Shown: positions 9,341 to 18,551 of the stretch, in pieces | Numbering within the stretch: position 1 is the stretch's first letter | Layout: each line of letters opens with the position of its first letter | Source of the DNA: Lachnospiraceae bacterium | GTDB taxonomy: Bacteria; Bacillota; Clostridia; Lachnospirales; Lachnospiraceae | Direction: 5' to 3' | Length of the DNA: 64,000 nucleotides | Assembly: GCA_021153185.1 (NCBI GenBank) | Contig: JAGKTY010000003.1 | Location: 1 to 64,000 of the forward strand | Notes under the pieces: model-generated | Told to the model about the DNA's origin: nothing | What the model saw: the letters and a program-made list of their open reading frames with translations, nothing else | The model's database searches: none | Made by a program: the position numbers and the translations under genes

Positions 9341-9369
9341 ATCATACTATATTTTATGAAGCTTGAAAA
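9341..9369 (-). promoter_or_regulatory. Likely promoter of the nfeD-SPFH pair
   Basis: Minus strand -10 TATGAT (9341-9346) and a weak -35 TTTTCA (9364-9369), 17-base spacer. A hairpin with arms GTCTGAAA/TTTCAGAC (9314-9334) lies in the leader between promoter and ribosome site. Confidence 0.5.
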
Positions 9370-9450
9370 GATGCAAAAGTGGTAATAAATGTGAAAATTA
9401 CGTGAAATATGGCGAATGGTGTCTGTGATGTCCATTTTTCTCGTTTCCAT

Positions 9451-9480
9451 AAAAAAGGCGAAACATTTCGTTTCGCCTTT
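9451..9480 (-). terminator. Terminator of the SleB-like gene
   Basis: Arms AAAGGCGAAA and TTTCGCCTTT around a 7-base loop, followed by TTTTTT in total on the minus strand. It lies 10 bases past the gene stop. Confidence 0.9.
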
Positions 9481-9489
9481 AAATATATC

Positions 9490-10614
9490 TTAATAAAATA
9501 CGTGTGCCCCGATGACAATACCCGGTGCTTTGCCGACTCGTCCGAAGTGACATGCACCGCCAACGTTTGTGGCACCGTTCACTGCTGCCTGCGCCGCCTG
9601 CATGCACGAGCTGCTTGCGCCTCTTGCTGCCACACTGGCAACCGAGCCGTTTGTAGCCGGCGGGAACTGACCCGGCTGTGTGATAACGCCGACAATACTG
9701 TTTGGGTAAGCACCGCTTCTTACACGGTTCATGACAACTGCAGCAACAGCAAGCTTGCCTTCGTATGGCTGCGAGCCTGCTTCGCACTGTACGAGTGCCG
9801 CAAGAAGCTGTACATCTGAAACACTGGTTGAAACTGCTCCACGGTTTTTGGAAAGCTTCTTAAGCTCCTTTGCACGCTCCTCATCTGCAATTTCCTGTTT
9901 TGTCTTACCTGTATCGACCTTAAACTCCACGTCGACATATTCTGCACTGACATAACCGACTGTATCTTCATCAACCTGAACGGCTACCCAGCCATCCTCT
10001 GTCTGGTCAACGACAGTCATTTTATCGCCATTTTTCACGAGTTTGTAGACACCTGAATCCTCTGTAGCGTCTTTGCGCACACGAAGTGCATCTGTCTGAA
10101 TTGTGGCTTTCAGAGAACCGACTTCTTCTCGAAGCGCCTGCGCCTGCTCACCAAATAAAAGATATTCATCCTTTACCCAGCCCTCTACATTACCACTTTT
10201 GATCCTGCTCCATCCATTCTCTGATGCAAGGAGCTCGCCTCCACAGTTTTTAAAGAGTTTCCCAACTGTTTCGGATTCTTCGTTTGGTTCCTGTCTTACG
10301 TTGACAGCGTCATTTACATTCGCCATGATATACTCAACGACCGGCTCAAGCACGATCTGATCCGCATTGGCGCCCGCCTCTGCAATCGTTGTTCCCGCAC
10401 CTGCTGTCAGATCAAGTCCATCCATTTCGGATGCTTCATGATCTGCATCGTCAAGCAACGCAGCATCACCGCTAATCAACTGTTTGGAAGCGCCTGCCCG
10501 AAGTGAATCGAGTGTATCGGCATATGCACAAACAGGACGCAAGTTACATAGTGCTATGGATATAATCCCGAGCAAAAGCAGCTTGCCAAGCGGCTTACCG
10601 TTTGTCTTGTCCAT
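9490..10614 (-). CDS. Secreted SH3b-SleB-type cell wall hydrolase
   Basis: A 374-residue exported protein predicted to cleave peptidoglycan. Signal peptide at about 1-32, then a low-complexity acidic linker. Two bacterial SH3 domains follow: about 100-155 (DAVNVRQEP, GWSRIKSG) and 172-230 (TDALRVRKD, GWVAVQVD). A Lys/Glu-rich linker (235-256) leads to a C-terminal hydrolase_2/SleB domain (265-374) with LLAALVQCEAGSQPYEGKLA (probable catalytic Glu278), VAAVVMNRVRSGAYPNS and the family-typical C-terminal HVFY. SleB-like domains occur in spore-cortex lytic enzymes but also in vegetative wall enzymes, so this is not proof of sporulation. It has its own promoter, leader and terminator. Confidence 0.9.
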   Translation of the reverse strand: MDKTNGKPLGKLLLLGIISIALCNLRPVCAYADTLDSLRAGASKQLISGDAALLDDADHEASEMDGLDLTAGAGTTIAEAGANADQIVLEPVVEYIMANVNDAVNVRQEPNEESETVGKLFKNCGGELLASENGWSRIKSGNVEGWVKDEYLLFGEQAQALREEVGSLKATIQTDALRVRKDATEDSGVYKLVKNGDKMTVVDQTEDGWVAVQVDEDTVGYVSAEYVDVEFKVDTGKTKQEIADEERAKELKKLSKNRGAVSTSVSDVQLLAALVQCEAGSQPYEGKLAVAAVVMNRVRSGAYPNSIVGVITQPGQFPPATNGSVASVAARGASSSCMQAAQAAVNGATNVGGACHFGRVGKAPGIVIGAHVFY

Positions 10615-10708
10615 GTGAATCCTCCATTACTGATATCTGTTAATTCTTTCCATTAATATTTCAAATTTGTTTCAAATATTACAGAATTGTTAACTAGGTA
10701 CAAGCACT

Positions 10709-10737
10709 ATAGTAGCAGAACGATTCATATTTGTCAA
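10709..10737 (-). promoter_or_regulatory. Sigma-A promoter for the SleB-like gene
   Basis: Minus strand -35 TTGACA (10732-10737), 17-base spacer, -10 TACTAT (10709-10714). The transcript would have a leader of about 85-90 bases containing an AT-rich inverted repeat with outer arms AATATTT/AAATATT, near 10652-10680. Confidence 0.8.
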
Positions 10738-10781
10738 ATTTTGGGGCATTGTTCCAAACAAACTCGCTAATATAGTTTTAT

Positions 10782-11576
10782 TTACATGTTTTTAGACTTG
10801 GCTGTAACAGCCCTTTGGGCTTCAATTACGGCACTGCGTAAATTCGATTTTTCGAGTACCGTTACACCTTCTATTGTGGTTCCGCCCGGAGAGCATACCA
10901 TATCTTTTAATTCACCCGGATGCTTGCCGGTCTCAAGCACCATCTTCGCACTGCCCAGTACTGCTTGAGCAGAAAATTCGTATGCCTGCTTCCTTGGCAT
11001 GCCATCTGCAACTGCTGCATCGGCCATTGCTTCGATAAACATGAATACATAAGCAGGAGAACTTCCGCTCACGCCGACAACCGTATCCATCAGATGCTCC
11101 GGAACCTCAATTGCCTTTCCGAAGCTTCCAAGAAGCTTCATCACTTCACAAAATTCGCCTTCGCTAACTTTTTCATTATGGCATACGCCTGTGCAGCCCT
11201 CTCCGACCAGAGCCGGTGTGTTTGGCATGCAACGGACAATTTTTAATACCTTTCCAAACTGCTCAGAAAGCCATTGCATCGTCTTGCCCGGTGCAATGCT
11301 GACAAAAATGACATCCTCTTTCACATCGTCTTTAATCGATGCAATCACATCTGCGTACATCTGCGGTTTCACCGATAAAATGAGGATATCTGCTTGCTTT
11401 GCCACCTCGTGGTTATCCTGCATTCCTGTGATTCCAAATGCCTTCACGGCTTTTTCCACACTCTCACTGCTTTTGCTCGCACCCAGAATATCACCTGCCG
11501 GCAAAATTCCCTTGCCGGTAATTCCGCCAATCATCGCCGATGCCATATTGCCAAGTCCGATAAATCCTACTTTCAT
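10782..11576 (-). CDS. proC: Pyrroline-5-carboxylate reductase
   Basis: Last step of proline synthesis, NAD(P)H-dependent. The 264-residue protein has the N-terminal dinucleotide-binding motif GFIGLGNMASAMIGG and the C-terminal family signature region (ALVGEGCTGVCHNE, GVSGSSPAYVFMFIEAMADAAV, KDMVCSPGGTTIEGV). Length is typical. It lies 25 bases after the SpoU methylase gene with AGGAGGG upstream, so the two are probably cotranscribed. No clear terminator follows. Confidence 0.96.
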   Translation of the reverse strand: MKVGFIGLGNMASAMIGGITGKGILPAGDILGASKSSESVEKAVKAFGITGMQDNHEVAKQADILILSVKPQMYADVIASIKDDVKEDVIFVSIAPGKTMQWLSEQFGKVLKIVRCMPNTPALVGEGCTGVCHNEKVSEGEFCEVMKLLGSFGKAIEVPEHLMDTVVGVSGSSPAYVFMFIEAMADAAVADGMPRKQAYEFSAQAVLGSAKMVLETGKHPGELKDMVCSPGGTTIEGVTVLEKSNLRSAVIEAQRAVTAKSKNM

Positions 11577-11601
11577 GATTTCCCTCCTATATAATCCTCA
11601 T

Positions 11602-12381
11602 CTATTTGCGCATCTGTCTTTTTGCTTCGTACATTAAAATGCCTGCTGCCATCGCCGCATTCAAGGATTCCAACTGTCCTTCCATCGGGATTTTGAGAAG
11701 GTTTTCTGCCTTCCCGGCCGTCTCCTCCCGCAGTCCGTTTCCTTCGTTTCCAATCAGAAATGCGCAGCCGTTTTTGTAGTTGTACTCATCATAATATTTC
11801 TTTCCGTTTAGGTGTGCCGCATAGGTTGGAATGTCAACCTCCGCTAACTTTTCAATCGTATAATCAAGCTCTGTCACATACCAGAACGGAACGCGGTAGA
11901 TGGACCCCATTGTAGAGCGGATCGTTTTGGGATTAAAAATGTCCACCGTACCTTTGCTCATCACAATGCCCTTTACACCCGCTCCTTCTGCCGTCCGAAG
12001 GATTGTGCCGAGATTTCCGGGATCCTGAATGTCTTCCAAAATAAGCCAGATTCCTTTACCCTCTGCTAACTTTTGGTCAAAATCGTGGTCCGGTTTTTTC
12101 AGAACGCACAATATCCCCTGCGGTGTCTGTGTGTCGCTCATATGTCGCATAACGTCCTCAGAAACGAGTTCGGTCGGAATCCCCCAGGAAAAACACCCGG
12201 AGAGATTTTCTTTTCTGCAAATTGCTTCTGTCATGTAAATTTCCAGAATGCTCTCTCTTGGTGCTTCACGAAACATCCGGATGCCTTCGACGACATACGC
12301 ATTCTGTTCTTTGCGCACCTTCGCTTTGGAACACAGTTGAATGATGTTTTTTACTTTTGCATTTGCTGTCGATGTAATCAT
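11602..12381 (-). CDS. SpoU/TrmH-family RNA 2'-O-methyltransferase
   Basis: A SPOUT-fold methylase of the TrmH/RlmB type acting on rRNA or tRNA riboses. The 259 residues begin with the substrate-binding domain (NAKVKNIIQLCSKAKVRKEQ, VVEGIRMFREA) and continue with the knotted catalytic domain: motif 1 ILEDIQDPGNLGTILRTAEG, motif 2 FLIGNEGNGLRE, motif 3 IPMEGQLESLNAAMAAGIL. The exact target base cannot be told from sequence. The start has little ribosome-site sequence, and the T tract of the pfkA terminator abuts it. Confidence 0.93.
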   Translation of the reverse strand: MITSTANAKVKNIIQLCSKAKVRKEQNAYVVEGIRMFREAPRESILEIYMTEAICRKENLSGCFSWGIPTELVSEDVMRHMSDTQTPQGILCVLKKPDHDFDQKLAEGKGIWLILEDIQDPGNLGTILRTAEGAGVKGIVMSKGTVDIFNPKTIRSTMGSIYRVPFWYVTELDYTIEKLAEVDIPTYAAHLNGKKYYDEYNYKNGCAFLIGNEGNGLREETAGKAENLLKIPMEGQLESLNAAMAAGILMYEAKRQMRK

Positions 12382-12382
12382 A

Positions 12383-12411
12383 TAATAAAGCCTGACGCAT
12401 CGCGCCAGGCT
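12383..12411 (-). terminator. Terminator of pfkA
   Basis: Arms AGCCTGGCGC and GCGTCAGGCT on the minus strand, followed by TTTATTATA. It lies about 55 bases past the pfkA stop and directly against the start of the RNA methyltransferase gene, which therefore depends on readthrough or on a promoter I did not identify. Confidence 0.75.
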
Positions 12412-12464
12412 CTCCCTTCTAAATAATCGCCGGTATCCCGCAGCAATACATGCTGCAAAGTCTC

Positions 12465-13439
12465 CTATAGGCTGAGTGCACGGCTAACCGCATACTGATA
12501 TTCCGGAATCTGTTTTTCCATTGCAAGTGCTTCGTCAATATCGAAATCAACGAATTCTCCGCCGTGATATGCAACAACGCGGTTCGTTTTGCCCTCGCAC
12601 AGAATATCTGCCGCATATGCACCCATAATCGATGCATAAAAACGATCCTTACAAGTTGGATTTCCACCGCGCTGCATGTATCCTAAGATGGTTGCACGCG
12701 TCTCGACACCTGTGGCAGCCTCAATACGGCGTGCCATAGAAGTGGAATGTCCGATGCCCTCTGCATTGATAATGATGTGGTGTTTTTTTCCGCGCTTACG
12801 GTTGTTGATGATGTTATTGATGATTTCCTGCTCGTTGTAATCGTATTTTTCCGGAAGCAGGATATCCTCTGCACCGTTGGCAACACCACACCACAGTGCG
12901 ATGTAACCGGCATTACGTCCCATTACTTCAATGATACTGCATCTCTCGTGTGATGAAGATGTATCACGGACGCGGTCAATTGCATCCATCGCTGTATTGA
13001 TTGCCGTATCAAATCCAATCGTATAATCTGTACAGGAAATGTCAAGGTCGATCGTTCCCGGAAGACCGATGGTATTGATGCCGTGCTTTGAAAGTGCCTG
13101 TGCACCGCGATATGAACCGTCTCCGCCGATTACGACGATACCGTCAATGCCGTGCTTGCGGCAAATATCTGCGCCCTTCTGCTGTCCTTCCTCCGTGCGG
13201 AACTCGGAACATCTGGCAGTTCCAAGGATGGTACCGCCTCTCTGGATAATATCGGAAACGTCTCTCTTTTCCATATCAACGATTTCCTCATTGAGAAGAC
13301 CCTGATATCCTTTTTTGATTCCTTTTACTTTCACGCCGTTTGCAAGTGCTTTACGAACAACTGCACGAATGGCAGCATTCATACCCGGTGCATCACCACC
13401 ACTTGTCAAAACGCCAATTGTCTTAATCTCTTTCGCCAT
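12465..13439 (-). CDS. pfkA: ATP-dependent 6-phosphofructokinase
   Basis: Commits fructose 6-phosphate to glycolysis. The protein is 324 residues from the ATG at 13439, which has GGAGG at correct spacing; an ATG two codons upstream is too close to that site. It shows GVLTSGGDAPGMNAAIR (ATP site), GGDGSYRGAQ, the catalytic GTIDLDISCTDYTIGFDTA segment with Gly-Thr-Ile-Asp, and MGRNAGYIALWCG. Residue pattern GGDGS is the ATP-type signature. It has its own promoter (13467-13495) that overlaps the 3' end of dnaE, and a terminator. Confidence 0.96.
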   Translation of the reverse strand: MAKEIKTIGVLTSGGDAPGMNAAIRAVVRKALANGVKVKGIKKGYQGLLNEEIVDMEKRDVSDIIQRGGTILGTARCSEFRTEEGQQKGADICRKHGIDGIVVIGGDGSYRGAQALSKHGINTIGLPGTIDLDISCTDYTIGFDTAINTAMDAIDRVRDTSSSHERCSIIEVMGRNAGYIALWCGVANGAEDILLPEKYDYNEQEIINNIINNRKRGKKHHIIINAEGIGHSTSMARRIEAATGVETRATILGYMQRGGNPTCKDRFYASIMGAYAADILCEGKTNRVVAYHGGEFVDFDIDEALAMEKQIPEYQYAVSRALSL

Positions 13440-13466
13440 GTTCATCCTCCCATGTCTTGCGCACTC

Positions 13467-13495
13467 ATTGTACCGCTTTTTTCGCGTTTTTTCAA
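13467..13495 (-). promoter_or_regulatory. Sigma-A promoter for pfkA
   Basis: Minus strand -35 TTGAAA (13490-13495), 17-base spacer, -10 TACAAT (13467-13472). The -35 overlaps the dnaE stop codon. Confidence 0.75.
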
Positions 13496-16400
13496 TATAC
13501 TAGCTTCACATTTTCTTCTCCGAGGAGTGTCCTGAACGCATCCAGCAGTTCTTCATTTGCATTCACATTACAATTTGGCGGCAGTTTTTTAAACTGCTTT
13601 GTGTCCTTGAGCACGATCGCAACTATGTCGCCGCCCTCGGATTCTTTGACAATCTCATGGAATGCTTCCTGCTTTGCCTCATAGTCTTGTTTGTTTTCAA
13701 ATTGAAGCCACAATGTCTTTGGCATATCCTCAAATTTGACAATACGCGATGCAATCAGCTTTCCGTCTTTTTCGTCGTCCGCCTGCACGCGCCCTGTGAC
13801 AAACACTTTATTATCAACGGTGAGATTCATGGCATTGCGCTCGTAATCCTTTGGAAAGACGACCACTTCAATGACACCGTATAAGTCTTCTAATGTCACA
13901 AATGCCATTACTTTATCATTTTTTGTATATTTGATTTTTTTATCCGCAATCATACCGCCGATGGTCACTTCTTTTCCATCCGGGATATGGATTACACCAC
14001 TTTCTTCATCAATCAAAAAGTCTGCACTTTTGACCGTGCTTCGTTTGGCAAGAAGGTCTGCATATCCCTCAAGCGGATGTCCGCTGATATAGATGCCTGC
14101 CACTTCCTTTTCATATGCAAGGAGCTGCTCTTTATCAAACTCCGGCACATCCGGCAGCGAAATGTCAAACGTTTCCTTCTGCGAATCATCCACTAAGTCA
14201 AACAGACTCATCTGACCGGCCAGATTGTTTTTGCGGTCTTTTACGGCACTGTCCATGATTTTCTCATAGACGCTCATGAGCTGTCTGCGGTTACCCATGC
14301 TGTCAAACGCACCGGCTTTGATGAAATTTTCAATCAGCCGCTTGTTGACATCTGTACCTGACATACGCGTGATAAAATCCTTTAGGCTCGTAAATTTGCC
14401 ACCAAGCCCGCGCTCTGCGATAATCGCTTCCACGACAGCACGCCCAACGCCTTTGATTGCGGTGAGCGCATAGCGGATGCTTCCATCCGAAACAGAAAAC
14501 AGTGCCTCTCCTTCATTGACATCCGGAGGCAAAATCTGAATGCCCATCGCGCGGCTCGAGATAATATACTCCGCCACTTTTCCGATGTTATCGATGACAC
14601 TTGTCATGAGTGCTGCCATATATTCCACCGGATAGTAGTATTTAAGGTACGCCGTCTGATAAGAGACAACCGCATAACAAGCTGCATGGGATTTGTTGAA
14701 GGCATACTTTGCAAAATCCATCATCTCATCGTAGATGGTCGATGCAATTTCTTCCGGAATCCCCCTGGAAACACAGCCAGGTACGCCTTCTTCTTCGTTA
14801 CCATATACAAAGTTTGCGCGCTCTTTTTCCATGACATCCTGTTTTTTCTTACTCATGGCACGGCGTACGAGGTCGCTTCGTCCGAGGGTATATCCACCGA
14901 GCTCCCGCACAATCTGCATAACCTGCTCCTGGTAAACGATACAGCCGTACGTCGGCTCCAAAATCGGCTTTAATTGCGGGCAAAGGTACGTGACTGCGTT
15001 TGCATTCTCTTTTCCCTTGATATATTTTGGGATAAAGTCCATCGGACCCGGTCTGTAGAGGGAAATACCCGCGATAATATCTTCAAGCGACTGTGGCTTT
15101 AGCTCCTTCATGAATGATTTCATGCCGGCACTTTCAAGCTGGAACACACCGTCTGTTTTTCCGGTTCCGATTGATGCCAGAACCTTGGCATCATTGAAAT
15201 CGATATGGTCTATATCCAATTTAACGCCCTGACTTTTTTCGACAAGCTTTGTTGCATTTTGAATGACCGTCAGCGTACGAAGGCCTAAGAAATCCATTTT
15301 TAACAGGCCGAGCCGTTCAATTGTCGTCATCGTAAACTGCGTCGTGATAGCGCCATCTGAGCCCCTTGACAGCGGTACAAATTCGTCAGCCGGCTTCTGG
15401 CAGATGACGACACCCGCGGCATGCATGGATGTATGTCTCGGAAGACCCTCGAGTCTTTTACACATATCAATCAGGAACTTCACCTGCTCCTCCGATTCAT
15501 ACAGTGCGCGGAATTCCGGATTCATCTCCAGCGCTTTATCGATTGTGATGTTCAGTTCATTCGGTATCATTTTGGAAATGGAATCGACATACGCATACGG
15601 CAAATCCATCACACGTCCGACATCCCTGATGACACCCTTGGCTGCCATCGTACCGAAGGTCACAATCTGCACGACCTTATCTGCGCCGTACTTGCGCCCC
15701 ACATAATCGATGACTTCCCCTCTGCGTTCGAAGCAAAAATCGATATCGATATCGGGCATGGATACACGCTCCGGATTGAGGAACCGCTCAAACAGCAGAT
15801 TGTAGCGGATCGGGTCGATATTCGTAATCTTAAGGCAATACGAAACGATACTTCCCGCTGCCGAACCACGCCCCGGACCAACCATGATGTCATGCTCTCT
15901 TGCATAGTTGATAAAATCCCACACGATGAGGAAGTAATCGACATAGCCCATATTTCGGATGGTGGAAAGCTCATAATCAAGACGCGCTTTTAATGTACCG
16001 TCATCATCAGGGTAACGCTCTTTGAGTCCGTCATCACACAATTTATTTAAATACGTCCAGGAATCATACCCCGCCGGCACTTCAAACTTTGGAAGCTTGG
16101 TCACACCGAATTCGATGTCCACATGGCATCTGTCGGCAATTTTTTGTGTGTTTTCAATTGCCTCGAGCGCATATGGGAAAAGCGCGCGCATTTCCGCTTC
16201 ACTCTTGATATAGTACTGACCGCCCTCATAACGCATACGGTCTGTATCCGTCACCTTTTTGCCGGTCTGGATACAAAGCAGGATATCATGTGGCTTTTCA
16301 TCCTCGGCATACGTATAATGCACATCATTGGTACAAACGAGCGGAATGCCAAGGCGCTTACTCATGGAGAGCAGCTCCATATTCACTGTCTGCTGCTCAC

Positions 16401-16941
16401 TCAGTCCATGGTCCTGAAGCTCTAAGAAAAAGTTGCCTTCCCCAAAACAGTCAAGGTACTTTTTGGCAACCTCGTCGGCCGTATCAATGAGCCCTTTCAT
16501 GATGTACCGCTGCACCTCACCGGCCAGACATGCTGAAAGCGCAATGATACCCTCATGGAACTCATTTAGCACTTCCATATCGACACGTGGTTTGTAGTAA
16601 TAGCCTTCCGTAAAACCGCGGCTGACAATCTTCATCAAATTGGCATAACCCACGTTGTTTTCGGCAAGCAGAACAAGGTGGTAATATCTGTCCTCGCCAC
16701 CTGTTAATTCCCGATCGTGCCTTGAATTGGGCGCAACATAAACCTCACATCCAAGAATCGGCTTGATGCCTGCTTCATTTGCCGCATTATAAAAATCAAT
16801 CACACCATACATGACGCCATGGTCTGTGATTGCGCAGCTATCCATACCGAGCTCCTTGACACGCTTGACACATTCTTTTATTTTGTTGGAGCCATCGAGC
16901 AGGCTGTATTCTGTATGCACATGTAAATGGGTAAATGCCAT
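13492..16941 (-). CDS. dnaE: DNA polymerase III alpha subunit (DnaE)
   Basis: Replicative-type C-family DNA polymerase. The 1149-residue protein has the N-terminal PHP domain (HLHVHTEYSLLDGSNKI, AITDHGVMYG), the palm with the catalytic aspartate motif PDIDIDF near residue 400, GPGRGSAAGSIVSYCL, the fingers (DFLGLRTLTVIQ, HAAGVVI), a helix-hairpin-helix region and a C-terminal OB fold (KVMAFVTLEDLYGVIEVVVFP). No proofreading exonuclease domain is present, so it is not PolC. In Firmicutes this enzyme usually works next to PolC. Own promoter at 17004-17032. Confidence 0.97.
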   Translation of the reverse strand: MAFTHLHVHTEYSLLDGSNKIKECVKRVKELGMDSCAITDHGVMYGVIDFYNAANEAGIKPILGCEVYVAPNSRHDRELTGGEDRYYHLVLLAENNVGYANLMKIVSRGFTEGYYYKPRVDMEVLNEFHEGIIALSACLAGEVQRYIMKGLIDTADEVAKKYLDCFGEGNFFLELQDHGLSEQQTVNMELLSMSKRLGIPLVCTNDVHYTYAEDEKPHDILLCIQTGKKVTDTDRMRYEGGQYYIKSEAEMRALFPYALEAIENTQKIADRCHVDIEFGVTKLPKFEVPAGYDSWTYLNKLCDDGLKERYPDDDGTLKARLDYELSTIRNMGYVDYFLIVWDFINYAREHDIMVGPGRGSAAGSIVSYCLKITNIDPIRYNLLFERFLNPERVSMPDIDIDFCFERRGEVIDYVGRKYGADKVVQIVTFGTMAAKGVIRDVGRVMDLPYAYVDSISKMIPNELNITIDKALEMNPEFRALYESEEQVKFLIDMCKRLEGLPRHTSMHAAGVVICQKPADEFVPLSRGSDGAITTQFTMTTIERLGLLKMDFLGLRTLTVIQNATKLVEKSQGVKLDIDHIDFNDAKVLASIGTGKTDGVFQLESAGMKSFMKELKPQSLEDIIAGISLYRPGPMDFIPKYIKGKENANAVTYLCPQLKPILEPTYGCIVYQEQVMQIVRELGGYTLGRSDLVRRAMSKKKQDVMEKERANFVYGNEEEGVPGCVSRGIPEEIASTIYDEMMDFAKYAFNKSHAACYAVVSYQTAYLKYYYPVEYMAALMTSVIDNIGKVAEYIISSRAMGIQILPPDVNEGEALFSVSDGSIRYALTAIKGVGRAVVEAIIAERGLGGKFTSLKDFITRMSGTDVNKRLIENFIKAGAFDSMGNRRQLMSVYEKIMDSAVKDRKNNLAGQMSLFDLVDDSQKETFDISLPDVPEFDKEQLLAYEKEVAGIYISGHPLEGYADLLAKRSTVKSADFLIDEESGVIHIPDGKEVTIGGMIADKKIKYTKNDKVMAFVTLEDLYGVIEVVVFPKDYERNAMNLTVDNKVFVTGRVQADDEKDGKLIASRIVKFEDMPKTLWLQFENKQDYEAKQEAFHEIVKESEGGDIVAIVLKDTKQFKKLPPNCNVNANEELLDAFRTLLGEENVKLVY

Positions 16942-17003
16942 ATGATTATCCTCGTTGCAAACGGAAATTCTTCCACTGTTTATTCAAAAATACTTCCTTT
17001 ATC

Positions 17004-17032
17004 AGTATAACTTTTTCGCATCCTTATCGCAA
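17004..17032 (-). promoter_or_regulatory. Sigma-A promoter for dnaE
   Basis: Minus strand -35 TTGCGA (17027-17032), 17-base spacer, -10 TATACT (17004-17009). Confidence 0.75.
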
Positions 17033-17065
17033 GGAAAAGGGATAAAAAGATTTCCGCATAATAAA

Positions 17066-17087
17066 AGGCCCGGTATTCACCGGGCCT
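17066..17087 (-). terminator. Terminator of metK
   Basis: Perfect arms AGGCCCGGT and ACCGGGCCT with a 4-base loop, then TTTTATTAT on the minus strand. It lies about 18 bases past the metK stop. Confidence 0.9.
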
Positions 17088-17104
17088 CCTCGCCATAATC
17101 ATAA

Positions 17105-18289
17105 CTATGCAAGTACTTTTTTGAGTACGTCAACTTTATCTGTTTTCTCCCACGGAAGGTCTAAGTCGTTTCTACCGAAATGTCCGTAAGCAGCTGTCTG
17201 TTTGTAGATTGGCTGACGCAGATTTAACATCTTGATGATGCCTGCCGGACGAAGGTCAAAGTTCTCGCGAACGATTTCAACAAGCTTCTCATCCGAAATC
17301 TTTCCTGTGCCGAATGTATCAACCATAACGGAAGTTGGCTGCGCAACACCGATTGCGTAAGAAAGCTGAATCTCACATTTGTCTGCAAGGCCTGCTGCCA
17401 CGATATTTTTGGCAACATAACGTGCTGCATAAGCTGCAGAACGGTCCACCTTCGTGCAGTCCTTACCTGAGAATGCGCCGCCGCCGTGACGCGCATATCC
17501 GCCGTATGTGTCAACGATGATTTTACGTCCTGTCAGACCTGCATCACCGTGTGGTCCACCGATTACGAATCGGCCTGTCGGATTGATGAAATATTTGGTC
17601 TTGTCATCAACTAACTCTTTTGGAAGAATCGGGTCGAACACGTATTTCTTGATGTCGGCATGAATCTGCTCCTGCGTTACATCCTCATCATGCTGTGTTG
17701 ATAATACAACAGCCTCCAGGCGAACCGGTTTGCCGTTCTCATCATACTCTACGGATACCTGTGTTTTTCCGTCCGGTCTCAAATATTTGAGTGTGCCGTC
17801 TTTTCGTACCTTTGTCAGCTGAAGTGCCAATTTGTGTGCAAGGCTGATTGGATATGGCATAAGCTCCTCTGTCTCGTTTGATGCATAACCAAACATCATA
17901 CCCTGGTCACCGGCACCTGTATCAAGCTCGTCTGTGAGCTTTCCTTCTTTGGCTTCAAGTGCTTTGTCAACACCCATCGCGATATCGGCTGACTGCCGGT
18001 CAAGTGCTACCATAACCGCACATGTATTGCCGTCAAAGCCTGTCTTTGCATCGTTGTATCCAATCTCGTTAACTGTCTCACGCACGATAGCAGGGATATC
18101 AAGTGTCGCCTTTGTTGTAAGCTCACCTGTCACAAGAACAAAGCCTGTACAGCAGGCTGTCTCGCAGGCTACACGGCTCATTGGATCCTGCGCCATGCAG
18201 GCATCTAAGATGGCATCTGAAATGGCATCGCAGACCTTGTCCGGATGTCCTTCTGTCACTGACTCTGAAGTAAATAATCTCTTGTCCAT
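17105..18289 (-). CDS. metK: S-adenosylmethionine synthetase
   Basis: Makes SAM from methionine and ATP. The 394 residues carry the expected signatures: [20 protein letters not shown] at the N terminus, the central [12 protein letters not shown] hexapeptide region, [17 protein letters not shown], and [18 protein letters not shown]. Length is typical. Transcription is controlled by the SAM-I riboswitch and terminator just upstream, giving product feedback at the RNA level. It is a single-gene unit with its own terminator. Confidence 0.98.
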   Translation of the reverse strand: MDKRLFTSESVTEGHPDKVCDAISDAILDACMAQDPMSRVACETACCTGFVLVTGELTTKATLDIPAIVRETVNEIGYNDAKTGFDGNTCAVMVALDRQSADIAMGVDKALEAKEGKLTDELDTGAGDQGMMFGYASNETEELMPYPISLAHKLALQLTKVRKDGTLKYLRPDGKTQVSVEYDENGKPVRLEAVVLSTQHDEDVTQEQIHADIKKYVFDPILPKELVDDKTKYFINPTGRFVIGGPHGDAGLTGRKIIVDTYGGYARHGGGAFSGKDCTKVDRSAAYAARYVAKNIVAAGLADKCEIQLSYAIGVAQPTSVMVDTFGTGKISDEKLVEIVRENFDLRPAGIIKMLNLRQPIYKQTAAYGHFGRNDLDLPWEKTDKVDVLKKVLA

Positions 18290-18350
18290 TTTGTTCTCCT
18301 TTGTTTTCTATTGTTTACAACTACCATAAATCAAATAAAACAGGAACAAT

Positions 18351-18372
18351 AAAAAAATCCGCTATAAGCGGA
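18351..18372 (-). terminator. Riboswitch expression-platform terminator before metK
   Basis: Short stem TCCGC/GCGGA followed by a seven-T run on the minus strand, about 60 bases before the metK ATG and about 20 bases after the SAM-I aptamer. With SAM bound, the standard S-box model predicts that this terminator forms. Confidence 0.85.
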
Positions 18373-18393
18373 CCGTGTACAATACTAACTGTC

Positions 18394-18490
18394 CTCTTAT
18401 TGTTCGATAATCGCTCAGGTTGGCACCTTCCATGAAAGGGGTTGCCGTGGCTTCACAGATCCTATGTATCTCCACCACTCTGAATAAGAG
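18394..18490 (-). ncRNA. SAM-I riboswitch (S-box) aptamer
   Basis: On the minus strand the leader has the S-box conserved order: P1 5' arm CTCTTATTC, then AGAGTGGTGGAGA, GGATCTGTGAAGCCACGGCAA (read in two pieces), GGAAGGTGCCAACCTGAGCGA (likewise), and the P1 3' arm AATAAGAG. The P1 arms pair fully (18482-18490 with 18394-18401). It precedes metK and its terminator. In this class SAM binding favours the terminator, lowering metK expression. Confidence 0.95.
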
Positions 18491-18551
18491 TATATATGCT
18501 TTATTCGATTGCTAAGCCTAATATACTCTCTATTCCAAGTGGCGTCAAGCC

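Noticed and set aside
15421..15993. Plus-strand open frame opposite dnaE
   Set aside because: Shadow of the dnaE catalytic region; dnaE motifs are unambiguous on the minus strand.
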